The notes under the pieces are model-generated. The model did no database searches, had not been told where the DNA came from, and worked only from the letters and a program-made list of their open reading frames with translations. A stretch of DNA of 64,000 nucleotides from Streptomyces griseiscabiei (GTDB lineage Bacteria > Actinomycetota > Actinomycetes > Streptomycetales > Streptomycetaceae): positions 2,790,001-2,854,000 of the forward strand of contig NZ_JAGJBZ010000002.1 of NCBI RefSeq assembly GCF_020010925.1, in the 5' to 3' direction. Of this stretch, positions 51,444-61,278 are shown in pieces (position 1 is the first letter of the stretch; each line of letters starts with the position of its first letter). Both the position numbers and the translations under genes were made by a program.

Positions 51444-51896
51444 TCAGACAGGCACCGGAGCGGCCGGCTCCGCCTTCGGCCGCCGGAGCGCCGACCGGAC
51501 GTTCCAGCCACCCACGACCAGGCACAGCAGTCCGGTCGCGCCCGGGTACAGCCATACGCCGTTGTCCCGGACGACGGCCGTGGTCGACGACTCGCCGTCC
51601 ACGTACACGGGCACCAGTCCGGCGGGCTTCGTCGCGAAGGTCGTGTCCACCTCGACCTCGGGAATGAGGAACGAGTCGTCGTCGGCCCGGAAGGACCCGG
51701 CGCACTGCCACTCGTCGTCGCCCCGCGACTCGGACACCTGACACCGCGCGACGACGAACTGCCCGGCCACGCCGTTCAGTTGCGTCTCCAGCCGGAGCAC
51801 CGCCGCGCCGAACAGAAACAGCCCGCCGCCCAGCGCCACCACCGTCGTCAGCAGCCTTCTCGGCCCCATACGCCCCATACGCCTCATGCCCCCCAT
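51444..51896 (-). CDS. DUF3592-like membrane protein
   Basis: A 150-residue protein with two membrane helices, one near the N-terminus (LLTTVVALGGGLFLFGAAVLRL, about 15-36) and one near the end (WLYPGATGLLCLVVGGWNV, about 115-133). The extracytoplasmic domain between them is beta-rich with two Cys (VARCQVSESRGDDEWQCAGSF). The arrangement resembles DUF3592 proteins, whose function is unknown. A Met-rich start (MGGMRRMGRMG) leaves the exact start uncertain among three nearby ATGs. It follows the acyl-CoA ligase gene closely on the same strand. Confidence 0.65.
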   Translation of the reverse strand: MGGMRRMGRMGPRRLLTTVVALGGGLFLFGAAVLRLETQLNGVAGQFVVARCQVSESRGDDEWQCAGSFRADDDSFLIPEVEVDTTFATKPAGLVPVYVDGESSTTAVVRDNGVWLYPGATGLLCLVVGGWNVRSALRRPKAEPAAPVPV

Positions 51897-51926
51897 GAAA
51901 TCCCCCTGTGTCGTTCGCCCGTGGTG

Positions 51927-53849
51927 TCAGTGCCGCATCCGGCGGAACACGTCGTCGGAGTCCGAGTCGTCCCAGCCCGTGAGCTCCTCCGAGGCGGCGC
52001 GGCGCACGGCTCGCGCCGAGGTCGCGTACATCGCCTCGATCTCCGCCTCGTACCGCTGCACGATGGTGTCCCGGCGCAGCTTCATCGACGGTGTCAGCAA
52101 GCCGTTGGCGAGGTCGAACGGCTCGGACAGGATGCGGTAGACACGGATCGACTCCGAGCGCGACACCGTGCTGTTCGCCGCGGCGATCGCCCGCAGCACC
52201 TCCTGCCGCAGCGCGTTCTCCTCCCGCGCCTCCCGGCCCAGCAGCTCACCCGGCGCCGACAGCGAACCCCGCCAGTGCGCGAGGAACTCCGGGTCCAGGG
52301 TGATCAGGGCACCCACACAGGGCCGGTTGTCGCCCACGACCACCGCCTGGTGGATCAGCGGATGCGTCCGCAGCTGCTCCTCCAGCGGCGCCGGGGCCAC
52401 GCCCTTGCCCCCGCTGGTGATGATGATCTCCTTCTTGCGGCCGGTGATCGACAGATACCCCTCGTTGTCGAGCCGCCCGATGTCGCCCGTGGCCAGCCAG
52501 CCGTCCTGCAGCGCGGCCCGGGTGCCGGCCTCGTCGTTGACATAGCCCTGGAACACCGAGGGCCCGTTGACCAGGATCTCCCCGTCCCGTGCCACCCGGA
52601 TCTCGGTGCCCGGCAGCGGACGGCCCACGGTGCCGAACTTCTCCCGGCCCACCGGCTGGGCGGTGATGCCCCCGCCGGTCTCGGTCAGGCCGTACCCGTC
52701 GTGGATCAGGATGCCGATGCCCGCGTAGAACAGCGTCAGCTCGCGGTTGAGGGGGGAGCCGCCGGAGCAGCCGCCGCCCACCCGGCCGCCGAGCGCCGCG
52801 CGCAGCTTGCGGTACACCGCCTTCTCGTAGAAGGCGTGTTGGAGCCTCAGGTCCATGGCGGGACCGGGGCCGGTGCCCAGCCGCTGCCGTTCGGCGGCGA
52901 GGGCGTGGTCCTGCGCGGTGCGCACCGCGCGCTCGAACAGCGGGCCCCGGCCCGCCTGTTGGGCCTTGCGCAGGAAGTTCTTGTAGATCTTCTCGAAGAC
53001 GTAGGGGACGCCGTAGAGGAACGTCGGCCGGAACGAGCGCATCGCGTCGGAGAGCGCCTGCTCGGTCAGCTCCGGCTCGTGCGCGAGGAGCATCCCGCCG
53101 CGCAGGCACATCCCCTGGATCATCAGACCGTAGACGTGCGAGAAGGGCAGGAAGGCGAGGATCGCGGGCTGTTCACCGGGTGCCGCCGCCGTCTGCCGCC
53201 ACCCGGCGAGCAGGACGTCGCAGGGGCTGGCCAGACTGCGGTGGGAGAGCGCGCAGCCCCGGGGCCGGCCGGTGGTGCCGGAGGTGTAGGCGATCACGGC
53301 GGTGGAGTCCGGCATGACGATGCGGCGCAGCGAGTCCACCGTCGCGTCCGGCACGTCCCGGCCCATCTCGACGAGTTGGGGCAGCGACTCGGCGTCCAAC
53401 TGCCAGACGTGCCGCAGCAGCGGGAGCTTGGCGCACACCGAGCCGACCGTCATCACGCCCAGCTCGTCCTCCACGACCACGCCCACACAGGCCGCGTCGC
53501 GCAGGATCCACTCGATCTGGTCGCGCGACGACGTCGGGTAGACCGGCACGATCTCGGCGCCCACCGCCCACAGCGCGTGTGCCAGCACCGTCCACTCGTA
53601 CCGGGTCCGCGCCATCACGGCCACGCGGTTGCCCGGCCGGATCCCGGACACGATCAACCCCTTGGCGAGATCGACCACTTCGTCCCGTGTCTCGGCGGCG
53701 CTCACCCGGGTCCAGGTCCCCGGCGCGTCGGGATCGCGGCGGGCCAGCTGCGGCAGGGCGGGGGCCCGGTGCGCCGTCTCGAACAGCGGATCGGCCATCC
53801 CTCCGGTCATGGCCGGGCCCGTCGGTGGAGCAATACCGAAGTTGCCCAT
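51927..53849 (-). CDS. Long-chain fatty acid-CoA ligase (FadD15-like)
   Basis: A 640-residue AMP-forming ligase. The P-loop-like motif is YTSGTTGRPRGC (near residue 190), the fatty-acid gate region follows in LPFSHVYG, the adenine motif is DGYGLTETGGG, and the hinge and catalytic region is TGDIGRLDNEGYLSITGRKKEIIITSGGKGVAP with the conserved Asp and the GRKKE linker. Length and order fit bacterial FAA1/FadD15-type ligases that activate long-chain fatty acids. Start choice is uncertain: ATG 53849 has GGAAGG 13 bases away, while ATG 53810 and ATG 53798 lie just inside. Confidence 0.93.
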   Translation of the reverse strand: MGNFGIAPPTGPAMTGGMADPLFETAHRAPALPQLARRDPDAPGTWTRVSAAETRDEVVDLAKGLIVSGIRPGNRVAVMARTRYEWTVLAHALWAVGAEIVPVYPTSSRDQIEWILRDAACVGVVVEDELGVMTVGSVCAKLPLLRHVWQLDAESLPQLVEMGRDVPDATVDSLRRIVMPDSTAVIAYTSGTTGRPRGCALSHRSLASPCDVLLAGWRQTAAAPGEQPAILAFLPFSHVYGLMIQGMCLRGGMLLAHEPELTEQALSDAMRSFRPTFLYGVPYVFEKIYKNFLRKAQQAGRGPLFERAVRTAQDHALAAERQRLGTGPGPAMDLRLQHAFYEKAVYRKLRAALGGRVGGGCSGGSPLNRELTLFYAGIGILIHDGYGLTETGGGITAQPVGREKFGTVGRPLPGTEIRVARDGEILVNGPSVFQGYVNDEAGTRAALQDGWLATGDIGRLDNEGYLSITGRKKEIIITSGGKGVAPAPLEEQLRTHPLIHQAVVVGDNRPCVGALITLDPEFLAHWRGSLSAPGELLGREAREENALRQEVLRAIAAANSTVSRSESIRVYRILSEPFDLANGLLTPSMKLRRDTIVQRYEAEIEAMYATSARAVRRAASEELTGWDDSDSDDVFRRMRH

Positions 53850-54162
53850 GCGACGTTCAGAACCTTCCCTGCCCGCTCTTTCGCCGACGGTGCGCCAACC
53901 GGCGGTGATCGAACGTAGCCTATGGCGCGCGGGCCCGCTCGGGGAATCGACAAGTCGGCCACCCGTATCCGCACTGTGGGCCGTGAACGTGATGTACGGC
54001 ACGTGCCCGACCCCCTTCGTGGCACCCTCCCGGGAATCGTCGCTGCCCACGGCTTGATCACGTCTGACCGGCGGTAATGCCCAGAACCCGGACGTCCGAC
54101 GGGTGTGGCACTGTGGTGCGCGCGAACGCGGGAGGTGTCCCGCCGATGTGGAGAGGTGGACG
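53850..54162. promoter_or_regulatory. 313-bp divergent intergenic region
   Basis: This region lies between the acyl-CoA ligase gene (minus) and a hypothetical gene (plus). It contains a 10-bp palindrome GGCACGTGCC (53998-54007) and, on the minus strand, TAGGCT near 53919 that could be a ligase -10 box. I see no convincing small gene and no terminator-size hairpin. Confidence 0.3.
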
Positions 54163-54690
54163 GTGCGCGAGGCCAACGTGATCGGGGACTGGCAGGAGTA
54201 CGACGGCGATCTGGCCGGCCTGCGTGTGCGCGTCCACGGAGTGGAGTGCGCGGAACCGCCGCGGGGACGCGACGACGCCGCCGAGGGCCTGACGTACTTC
54301 GTGTTCCGGGTGACCGTGGAGAACCGCGGCGCCGACCATGTCGGCCTCCACCTGGAGGACGGCCAGCTCGACATCCGCACCGGCCCCGACGGCGAGAGCG
54401 CCTTCCTCGACTGGCGCAACTCCCGCTTCATCGAGGGCTTCGACCTCTACCCGCTGCGCCGCGCCACCTCCGTCCTGTACGCCGCCGCCCCCGAGGCCCA
54501 CCTCACCCAGTTCGACATCCAGGTCCAGCTGCGCGCCGACGAGGAGTGGACCGAGCGGTACCTGTGGTCCGGCGGCATCGGCGTCGACGAGGACCTCCTC
54601 GACCCGGCGGGCGGCGGCGCGGGCCGGGAGGGTCTCGCCGGACAGATCAGCGCGTTCCTGCGCGAGGAGGCGGAGCGCGGCGCGAGCTGA
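54163..54690 (+). CDS. Hypothetical protein, beta-sandwich-like
   Basis: A 175-residue protein starting at GTG 54163 behind GGAGAGG. There is no signal peptide. The pattern LRVRVHGVECAEPP, TYFVFRVTVENRGADHVGLHLEDGQLDIRTG, TSVLYAAAPEAHLTQFDIQVQLRADEEWTERYLWSGGIG reads as an Ig-like or DUF4352-like beta sandwich that would bind or present a ligand. I do not recognise a named family. It is a single gene converging on the tct operon 48 bp away. Confidence 0.65.
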   Translation: MREANVIGDWQEYDGDLAGLRVRVHGVECAEPPRGRDDAAEGLTYFVFRVTVENRGADHVGLHLEDGQLDIRTGPDGESAFLDWRNSRFIEGFDLYPLRRATSVLYAAAPEAHLTQFDIQVQLRADEEWTERYLWSGGIGVDEDLLDPAGGGAGREGLAGQISAFLREEAERGAS

Positions 54691-54737
54691 GTGCGACCGC
54701 CGGTCGGGCACGGTGCGCGCCGGGCGCCTGACCGCCG

Positions 54738-56237
54738 TCACCCGGCCTCGACGGTCCGCTTCCGCGTCACCAGCCGCTTCAGCAGCGGCCAGGCCAGCAG
54801 CACGGCGATGATCACGTACACCGTCACCGAGAACGGCGTGTTCACCAGACCGCCGACACTCCCGTCGCTGATCTGCAGGGCCCGCCGCAGCTGCTGCTCG
54901 GCGTTGGGGCCGAGGATGACCCCGATGACCGCGGGCAGCACCGGCAGGCCGTAGCGGCGCATCCCGAACCCGATCAGGCCGATGATCAGCAGGATCACCA
55001 GGTCGATCACCTCACCGCCGACCGCGTACGCGCCGACCGCCGCGAAGAACAGGATGCCCGCGTAGAGGTACGGCCGCGGAATACGCAGCAGCTTCGCCCA
55101 CAGCGGGGCCAGCGGCAGGTTCAGCGCGAGCAGCAGCACCATGCCGACGAAGAGCGAGGCGATCAGGCCCCACACCAGGTCGGGCTCGCGTTCGAAGAGC
55201 AGCGGGCCGGGCTGGATGCCGTACTGCTGGAAGGCCGCCAGCATGACCGCCGCGACCGCCGTGGTCGGCAGGCCGAGGGTCAGCATGGAGACGAGGGTGC
55301 CCGCCGCCGAGGCCGACGCCGCCGACTCAGGGCCCGCGACGCCCTCGATGGCGCCCTTGCCCCACTCGTCCTTGTGCTTCGACAGCCGCTTTTCGGTGAC
55401 GTACGACAGGAAGGTGGGGATCTCCGCGCCGCCCGCCGGGATCGCGCCGAACGGGAAGCCGATGAACGGGCCCCGCACCCAGGACTTCCAGGTCCGCTTC
55501 ACATCGGAGCGGCCGAGCCACGGCCGGCCCACCGGGATCGGCTCGGGCGGGCTGCGCCGCAGATGCGCGGCCACCCACAGGGCCTCGCCGATGGCGAAGA
55601 GCCCGACCGCGACGATCACCACGTCGATGCCGTCGGCGAGCTGCAGGGAACCGAAGGTCAGCCGCTGCTGGCCGGTCATCTGGTCCAGACCCACCAGTCC
55701 GATCGTCAGACCGATGAGGAGGGAGGCGAGGCCCCGCACCCGGGACGAGCCCAGCACGGACGTCACGGCGATGAACGCCAGCACCATGATCGCGAAATAG
55801 TCCGGGGCGCCGATGTCCACGGCCAGCTCGGCGACCTTCGGCGCCAGCGCCACCAGCAGGAGCGTGCCGACCATGCCGCCCGCGAAGTGCCCGATGGCGG
55901 CCGCGGCCAGCGCCTGTGCGCCGCGCCCCGACTTCGCCATCGGATTGCCCTCCATGGCCGCGACCACGGCCGCGCTCTCTCCTGGCGTGTTCAGCAGGAT
56001 CGAGGTGGTGGACCCGCCGAACATCGCCCCGTAGTAGATCCCGGCGAACATGATGAACGCGCCGACCGGGTTCAGCCCGTACGTCACCGGCAGCAGCAGC
56101 GCCACCGCCATGGCCGGCCCGATACCGGGCAGCACACCGATCGCCGTGCCCAGCAGGACACCGATCGCGGCCCACAGCAGATTGATCGGCGTCAGGGCCG
56201 TACCGAAACCGTCGAGGAGGGAGCTGAAGGCGTCCAT
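54738..56237 (-). CDS. tctA: Tripartite tricarboxylate transporter, large membrane subunit TctA
   Basis: A 499-residue membrane protein of about 12 helices. The TctA signature [26 protein letters not shown] is at residues 25-55 and its partner in the second half is [21 protein letters not shown], followed by [38 protein letters not shown]. This duplicated PGIG/GLP pattern is the family hallmark. It forms the sodium- or proton-driven channel for citrate or a related carboxylate captured by TctC. It is the last gene of the tctCBA operon. Confidence 0.95.
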   Translation of the reverse strand: MDAFSSLLDGFGTALTPINLLWAAIGVLLGTAIGVLPGIGPAMAVALLLPVTYGLNPVGAFIMFAGIYYGAMFGGSTTSILLNTPGESAAVVAAMEGNPMAKSGRGAQALAAAAIGHFAGGMVGTLLLVALAPKVAELAVDIGAPDYFAIMVLAFIAVTSVLGSSRVRGLASLLIGLTIGLVGLDQMTGQQRLTFGSLQLADGIDVVIVAVGLFAIGEALWVAAHLRRSPPEPIPVGRPWLGRSDVKRTWKSWVRGPFIGFPFGAIPAGGAEIPTFLSYVTEKRLSKHKDEWGKGAIEGVAGPESAASASAAGTLVSMLTLGLPTTAVAAVMLAAFQQYGIQPGPLLFEREPDLVWGLIASLFVGMVLLLALNLPLAPLWAKLLRIPRPYLYAGILFFAAVGAYAVGGEVIDLVILLIIGLIGFGMRRYGLPVLPAVIGVILGPNAEQQLRRALQISDGSVGGLVNTPFSVTVYVIIAVLLAWPLLKRLVTRKRTVEAG

Positions 56238-56238
56238 G

Positions 56239-56784
56239 TCAGAGCACTCCCATCAGCGGACCGCCGGGCAGCGGCACCCCGAGCAGGTTGTTGAACACGA
56301 CGTAGGTGACCAGGGAGATGACCGCCGCGATCAACGGATCCCGGTCGGGGCGCCGGCTGCCGAGGGCGTAGGCCGCGCCCCAGAACAGCAGGGCGCCGGC
56401 CATGGGGAAGCCGAGCGGCTCGATCAGGACGGCCGCGCCGAGGAACACCCCGGCCAGCAGCAGCACCGTGCGCCAGTCGGCGGGCTCGGACAGATCGATG
56501 TCCTCGCCGCCCTCGGCCTCGCCCCGGCCGCCCCGCAGCACATCCACCGCGAGCAGCGCGGCGATCAGCAGCAGCCCGGCGCCGACCACGATCGGCACGG
56601 TCCTCGGGCCGACGGGACCACGCTGCGCGATGTCGACGTCCATGGTGAGCGCGTCGGTCAGGACCAGGACGCCCAGCGCCAGCAGCAGGACACAGACGCC
56701 GAGCTCGGAGTGGTCGCGCAGCCAGGAACGGGACGGGGGCGCGGGCGGCGGGGGAGTGCCGGTGGTGTCCGTCTGCGTGGTCAC
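56239..56784 (-). CDS. tctB: Tripartite tricarboxylate transporter, small membrane subunit TctB
   Basis: A 181-residue membrane protein with four predicted helices (about 30-48, 62-82, 106-128 and 145-175) and a Thr/Pro-rich tail. The pattern [47 protein letters not shown] is typical of TctB. The start GTG 56784 overlaps the TctC stop by 4 bases (GTGA), and its own stop lies 1 base before the TctA ATG. That tight packing supports stoichiometric production of the two membrane subunits. Confidence 0.92.
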   Translation of the reverse strand: MTTQTDTTGTPPPPAPPSRSWLRDHSELGVCVLLLALGVLVLTDALTMDVDIAQRGPVGPRTVPIVVGAGLLLIAALLAVDVLRGGRGEAEGGEDIDLSEPADWRTVLLLAGVFLGAAVLIEPLGFPMAGALLFWGAAYALGSRRPDRDPLIAAVISLVTYVVFNNLLGVPLPGGPLMGVL

Positions 56785-57764
56785 AGGCCCAGCTCCTTCA
56801 GCACCGACACCACACGTCTGTCCTGGGCGTCCAGGAAGTCGCCGAACGCGTCGCCGGTGAGGAACGCGTCGTCCCAGCCGTTCTGCTTCATCGACTGCCG
56901 CCACTCCGGCGAGTCGTGCAGCTCCTCGATCAGCCGCGTCAGCTTGTCGCGCTCGGCCTCGGTCAGACCGGGCGGGGCGACGATGCCGCGCCAGTTGGTG
57001 AAGTTCACGTCGTAGCCCGCCTCCCGGAGGGTCGGCGCGTCCAGCCCCGCCACCCGCTTCGGGCCGGTCACCGCGAGCAGCCGCAGCTCGCCCGCCTTGA
57101 TCTGGTCCAGGTACTCGCCGACCCCGGACACCCCGAAGGCGACCTTGTTGCCGAGGATCGAGGCGAGCAGCTCACCGCCGCCGTCGAAGGGGATGTAGTT
57201 GACCTCCTTCGGAGCGATCCCGGCGGCCTGCGCCATCAGCATCGGCGCCAGATGGTCCGGCCCGCCCGGCGCCGACCCACCGCCCACCGGCAGCTTGCCC
57301 GGATCGTCCTTCCACGCCCCGATCAGCTCGTCGATCGTCTTGTACGGCGAGTCCTTGGCGACCACCACGACGTCCTGCTCCTCGGTGAGGCGGGCGATCG
57401 GGGTGGTGTCGGCGAGGGTCTTCGGCGCGTCGTTGGAGCGGACGGCACCGACGACACCGAGCCCCATCGACATCGCCAGCTTGCCGTTGCCGTGCTCGCC
57501 GACCAGCCGGCTCAGCCCGACCGTGCCGCCGGCGCCGGGCAGGTTGAACACCTCGATGTTGTGGGTGAGCCCGGCGTCCTCGGCGTTCTTCGCTGCCGTC
57601 CGCGCCGTGATGTCGTAGCCGCCGCCCGGCGTGTTCGGCACCATGAAACGCAGCCCGGGTATCTGCGTGCCGCTCTCGGCGCCGCTGCCGGTCGTCAGCA
57701 GCGGCGGCCCCACGAGCAGGAGCACGGCTGCCCCGAGCAGGGCGAGAGGTGTGCGCAGCTGCAC
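56781..57764 (-). CDS. tctC: Tripartite tricarboxylate transporter, binding protein TctC
   Basis: A 327-residue exported solute receptor. The N-terminal helix (PLALLGAAVLLLVGPPLLTTG) acts as signal or anchor. The domain shows GLRFMVPNTPGGGYDITARTAAKNAEDAG and FNLPGAGGTVGLSRLV, the ligand-holding loops of the TctC/Bug family, then PIARLTEEQDVVVVAKDSPYKTIDEL and GPKRVAGLDAPTLREAGYDVNFTNWRGIVAPPG. GTG 57764 is chosen because AGGTGG lies 8 bases upstream; GTG 57776 is possible. It captures a carboxylate outside the membrane and passes it to TctAB. Confidence 0.93.
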   Translation of the reverse strand: MQLRTPLALLGAAVLLLVGPPLLTTGSGAESGTQIPGLRFMVPNTPGGGYDITARTAAKNAEDAGLTHNIEVFNLPGAGGTVGLSRLVGEHGNGKLAMSMGLGVVGAVRSNDAPKTLADTTPIARLTEEQDVVVVAKDSPYKTIDELIGAWKDDPGKLPVGGGSAPGGPDHLAPMLMAQAAGIAPKEVNYIPFDGGGELLASILGNKVAFGVSGVGEYLDQIKAGELRLLAVTGPKRVAGLDAPTLREAGYDVNFTNWRGIVAPPGLTEAERDKLTRLIEELHDSPEWRQSMKQNGWDDAFLTGDAFGDFLDAQDRRVVSVLKELGL

Positions 57765-58093
57765 GAATGCCACCACCTGTCGGTCGGGTCGAGGGGGGAA
57801 GGGTGACCTGGGACACAGCGTGCCCACAAGATGCGGGCCTGCCTCACTTGCGGAAGCAACGGAGGTTGTGGTCGTAGTGGTCACGGCGCCTGTCACCTTA
57901 TGAGCACGTCCCTCACACCTCTCTTTCCCGGACTCCACGCGAGCGCCATGATGGGCCCCGCCGCACGAGTCGGCGCCCAGCCGCGAGGCGCCCGGGACGG
58001 CGTCGGCCGGTGGAAGGGCCGGAGAGAGGCCGGAGAGTACAGCGGGACGCCCGGGACGGCGTCGGTCAGAGAAGCCAGAGAGAAGAGTCCGTC
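57765..58093. promoter_or_regulatory. Divergent tct/citAB control region with direct repeats
   Basis: This 329-bp region separates the transporter operon from its two-component genes. Two identical 18-bp direct repeats, CGCCCGGGACGGCGTCGG, occur at 57989-58006 and 58048-58065, 59 bp apart, and are candidate response-regulator sites. AGAAGAG (58081-58087) serves the kinase start. No short gene is evident. Confidence 0.5.
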
Positions 58094-59770
58094 GTGGTGT
58101 TCCGTCGCCATACCCTCGCAGGCGAGATGCTGGTGCTCCAGCTCGCCATCGTCGTGGTGGTGCTGCTCGCGGTCGCGGCGGTCTCGCTCACGCAGTCGGC
58201 GGCGACCTTCAACCGCGTCGAGGGCCGCCGGGTCACCGCGCTCGCCGAGCAGCTCGCCGCCAACCCCCTGGTCCGCGACCGGCTCGCCCGGCCCGTCGCG
58301 CACGAGGCGCTGGCACCCCTGGTGAACTCCACCCAGACCCAGTCCGGGGTCACCTCCGTCACCGTCGCCGACACCGACGGCCGGATCGTCAGCTCCACCG
58401 ACCCCACCGCGATCGGCGACCCGCTGCCCACCGGCGAGGGCGCCGTCGCGGGCCGCGGCTGGTCCGGCGCCCTCACCCTCGACGGCCGTCGCGAACTCGT
58501 CGCCCAGGTGCCCGTGCTCGGCGCGACCACCGACGACAACCTCGGCCGCCTGCTCGGCACGGTCATGATCGGCGAGGCCTCCCCGACCGTGTGGCAGCGC
58601 CTCAGCGGCGCCTCCTCCTACCTCCTCGCCTACCTCGGCATCGCCAGCGGCCTCGGCCTCGTCGGCTCCTGGCTGCTCGCCCGCCGCGTCAAACGGCAGA
58701 CCCTCGGCCTGGAGCCCCAGGAGATCGCCGGCCTCGCCGAACACCGCGAGGCCATGCTGTACGGCATCGCCGAGGGCGTCATCGCCCTGGACCCCCACCA
58801 CCGGCTCACCCTCGTCAACGAGATGGGGCGCCGGCTGCTCGACCTGCCCGAGGACTGTGTCGGCAAGAGCCTCGCCGACCTCGGTGTCGAGGGACGGCTG
58901 CGGGACGTCCTCGCCGGAGCACCGGAGGAGGCACCCCACCAGCGCGACGAGGTCGTCATCCGCCGGGGCCGGGTCCTGGTGATGAACCGGATGACCGTCA
59001 CCAAGGACGGCCGCCACCTCGGCTCCGTCACCACCCTGCGCGACCGCACCGAACTGGCCCGTCTGGAGCGGGAGATCGGCTCCTTCCGCAGCTCCTCGGA
59101 ACTGCTGCGCGCCCAGGCCCACGAGTTCGCCAACCAGCTGCACACCATCTCCGGGCTCATCCAGATCGGTGAGCAGGACGAGGTCGTCCACTACATCCGC
59201 GCGCTGAGCCGGCACCGCCACTCCCTCGACGTCACCCTCAGCCGCCGGGTCCGCGACACCGCCGTCGCCGCCCTCCTCACCGCGAAGACCTCGCTGGCCG
59301 CCGAACGCCGGGTCACCCTGCGGATCTCGGACGCCACCGCCCTCGACCGGCTCGCCCCCGAGGACGCCGCCGACGTGGCCACCGTCGTCGGCAACCTCGT
59401 CGACAACGCCGTGGACGCCGCCGCCACCACGACCGTGCCCGACGATCCCGACACCTGGGGCGGCGCCGAGGACGGTGAGGCCTGGGTCGAGGTGGAGCTG
59501 CGGCAGGACGCCTCCAGCGTGGAGATCGTCGTCCGCGACTCCGGGCCCGGCGTGGCCCCCGAGCTGGCCCGCGAGGTCTTCTCCCACGGTTTCACCACCA
59601 AGGCCGCCCGGGAAGGCGGACGCGGCATCGGCCTGGCCCTCACCCGCCTCGTCTGCGAACGCCACGGCGGTGAGATCTCGGTGACCAACACCCCCGACGG
59701 GGCCATGTTCACCGCCCGTATGACCGTCAGCCACCTCGCCGAAGCGGTGGCGGAAGGAGCGACACCATGA
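58094..59770 (+). CDS. CitA/DcuS-type sensor histidine kinase
   Basis: A 558-residue membrane kinase. Helix 1 (about 15-37) and helix 2 (about 180-205) enclose a periplasmic PDC/Cache-like domain that should bind a di- or tricarboxylate. A cytoplasmic PAS domain (about 230-335) follows. The SpoOB-type phospho-acceptor His is in RAQAHEFANQLHTISGLIQIG (near residue 343), and the ATPase domain has GNLVDNAVDAA, DSGPGVAPE and GRGIGLALTRLV. GTG 58094 is used; GTG 58097 is equally possible. It is coupled by ATGA overlap to its response regulator. Confidence 0.93.
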   Translation: MVFRRHTLAGEMLVLQLAIVVVVLLAVAAVSLTQSAATFNRVEGRRVTALAEQLAANPLVRDRLARPVAHEALAPLVNSTQTQSGVTSVTVADTDGRIVSSTDPTAIGDPLPTGEGAVAGRGWSGALTLDGRRELVAQVPVLGATTDDNLGRLLGTVMIGEASPTVWQRLSGASSYLLAYLGIASGLGLVGSWLLARRVKRQTLGLEPQEIAGLAEHREAMLYGIAEGVIALDPHHRLTLVNEMGRRLLDLPEDCVGKSLADLGVEGRLRDVLAGAPEEAPHQRDEVVIRRGRVLVMNRMTVTKDGRHLGSVTTLRDRTELARLEREIGSFRSSSELLRAQAHEFANQLHTISGLIQIGEQDEVVHYIRALSRHRHSLDVTLSRRVRDTAVAALLTAKTSLAAERRVTLRISDATALDRLAPEDAADVATVVGNLVDNAVDAAATTTVPDDPDTWGGAEDGEAWVEVELRQDASSVEIVVRDSGPGVAPELAREVFSHGFTTKAAREGGRGIGLALTRLVCERHGGEISVTNTPDGAMFTARMTVSHLAEAVAEGATP

Positions 59771-60510
59771 CCGGCACGAGCAGTACGCCCGGGACGAGCG
59801 GCGGGCCGTCGGCCCTGAGCGGCACGCCCGGCACCATCGACGTGCTCGTGGTCGACGACGACTTCATGGTGGCCCGCGTCCACCGCACCTTCGTCGAACG
59901 CGTCGAGCCGTTCCGTGTCGTCGGCGTCGCCAGCACCGGCGAGCAGGCCGTCGCCGCCGTCGACGAACTCCGCCCCGACCTCGTCCTCCTCGACCTCTAC
60001 CTTCCCGACGGCTTCGGCCTCGACGTCATACCCCGGCTGCGCACCGCCGGCCACGACTGCGACGTCATGGTCATCAGCGCCGCCCGGGAGGCCGACAGCG
60101 TGCGCGGCGCGGTCCGCCACGGCGTCGTCGACTACCTCCTCAAACCCTTCGAGTTCGAGGAGCTGCGCTCCCGGCTCCAGCGGTACGCCGCCCAGCGCGG
60201 CCGGCTCCTCACCACCGTCGTCCGCGGCCAGGCCGACGTCGACCGCGTCCTCGCCGGAGCCACCGCGCCCGCCTCGGCGGCCGGGGCGCTGCCCAAGGGC
60301 ATGAGCGTCGAGACCGCCGAGCTGATCGAGAGCACCCTCCGCGACGCCGACGGCACCCTCTCCGCCACCGAGTGCGCCACCCTCACCGGCATCTCCCGCG
60401 TCAGCGCCCGCCGCTACCTGGAGTACTTCCACGGCACCGGCAGCGCCGACGTCTCCCTGCGCTACGGCGTGGCCGGCCGCCCGGAGCGCCGGTACAGCTG
60501 GCGCGTGTGA
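59767..60510 (+). CDS. CitB/DcuR-type response regulator
   Basis: A 247-residue regulator. The receiver (about 20-140) has VVDDDFMVARVH, phospho-Asp in LLDLYLPDGFGLDV, Ser/Ala region VISAAREADS and Lys in LLKPFEFEEL. The C-terminal part (about 180-245) is a CitB-type HTH: SVETAELIESTLRDADGTLSATECATLTGISRVSARRYLEYFHGTGSADVSLRYG. It should activate the divergent tctCBA operon when the kinase senses a carboxylate. The stop lies 19 bp from the convergent thioesterase stop. Confidence 0.93.
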   Translation: MTGTSSTPGTSGGPSALSGTPGTIDVLVVDDDFMVARVHRTFVERVEPFRVVGVASTGEQAVAAVDELRPDLVLLDLYLPDGFGLDVIPRLRTAGHDCDVMVISAAREADSVRGAVRHGVVDYLLKPFEFEELRSRLQRYAAQRGRLLTTVVRGQADVDRVLAGATAPASAAGALPKGMSVETAELIESTLRDADGTLSATECATLTGISRVSARRYLEYFHGTGSADVSLRYGVAGRPERRYSWRV

Positions 60511-60528
60511 CGGCCGCGCCGCGCGGGA

Positions 60529-61278
60529 CTACAGCCCCAGGTGGCGTCGTACGACGTCGACCACCTCCGCCGACCGGTCGTTGAGGTAGAAGTGCCCGCC
60601 GGGGAACACGGACACGTCGGCCGGTCCGTCGGTGTGGTCCGCCCACGCGCGCGCGTACGCCACCGGGGTCACGGGGTCGGCGTCGCCGGTGAGCACGGTG
60701 ACGGGGCAGGCCAGCCGGACACCCGGGCGCGGCTCGTACGTCTCCAGCGCCCCGTAGTCACCGCGCAGCGCAGGCAGCACGAGCTGGACCAGCTCCTCGT
60801 CCTGGAGGACCAGCCCGTCGGTGCCGCCCAGCCGGCGTACGGACTCGATGAGTTCGGCATCGCTCACCCGGTGCAACCGCCTGCCGTCCCCGGGCGTGGA
60901 CGGGGCGCGCCGCCCCGACACGAACAGCCGGACCGGGGCCCGGCCGGCCGCCTCCAGCCGCAGCGCCAGCTCATGGGCGACCACCGCGCCCATGCTGTGC
61001 CCGAACAGGGCGAGCGGGCGGCCGTCGTCCTCGCCGAGGGCCCCGACGACCCCCTCGACCAGCTCCGCGATGCTCCCCGCCGGCGGCTCGGCGTAACGGT
61101 CCTGACGCCCCGGATACTGCGCGGCCAGCACATCGGCCCCGGGGGCGAGAGCCTGCGCCATGGGCAGGTAGTAGCTCGCCGAGCCGCCCGCGTGCGGCAG
61201 ACACAGCAGCCGCACCGCCGCCTCGGGCGCGGGCCGGTAACGACGGATCCACACACCGCTGTTGACCGCTGAGGTCAT
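60529..61278 (-). CDS. Type II thioesterase (alpha/beta hydrolase)
   Basis: A 249-residue editing thioesterase of the GrsT/RifR type. The opening RLLCLPHAGGSASYYLPMAQAL and QYPGRQDR are family landmarks. The catalytic Ser is in FGHSMGAVVAHE (near residue 97), the Asp in TGDADPVTP and the His in GGHFYLND. Such enzymes remove mis-primed or stalled acyl groups from carrier proteins of PKS/NRPS lines. Here it is the last gene of a radical-SAM operon, its ATG overlapping the previous stop by 4 bases. No carrier protein, PKS or NRPS gene lies in the window, so its partner may be to the right. Confidence 0.92.
   Translation of the reverse strand: MTSAVNSGVWIRRYRPAPEAAVRLLCLPHAGGSASYYLPMAQALAPGADVLAAQYPGRQDRYAEPPAGSIAELVEGVVGALGEDDGRPLALFGHSMGAVVAHELALRLEAAGRAPVRLFVSGRRAPSTPGDGRRLHRVSDAELIESVRRLGGTDGLVLQDEELVQLVLPALRGDYGALETYEPRPGVRLACPVTVLTGDADPVTPVAYARAWADHTDGPADVSVFPGGHFYLNDRSAEVVDVVRRHLGL

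Noticed and set aside
53998..54007. GGCACGTGCC palindrome as an operator
   Set aside because: A 10-bp palindrome is expected often in such GC-rich DNA and nothing else around it supports a site.
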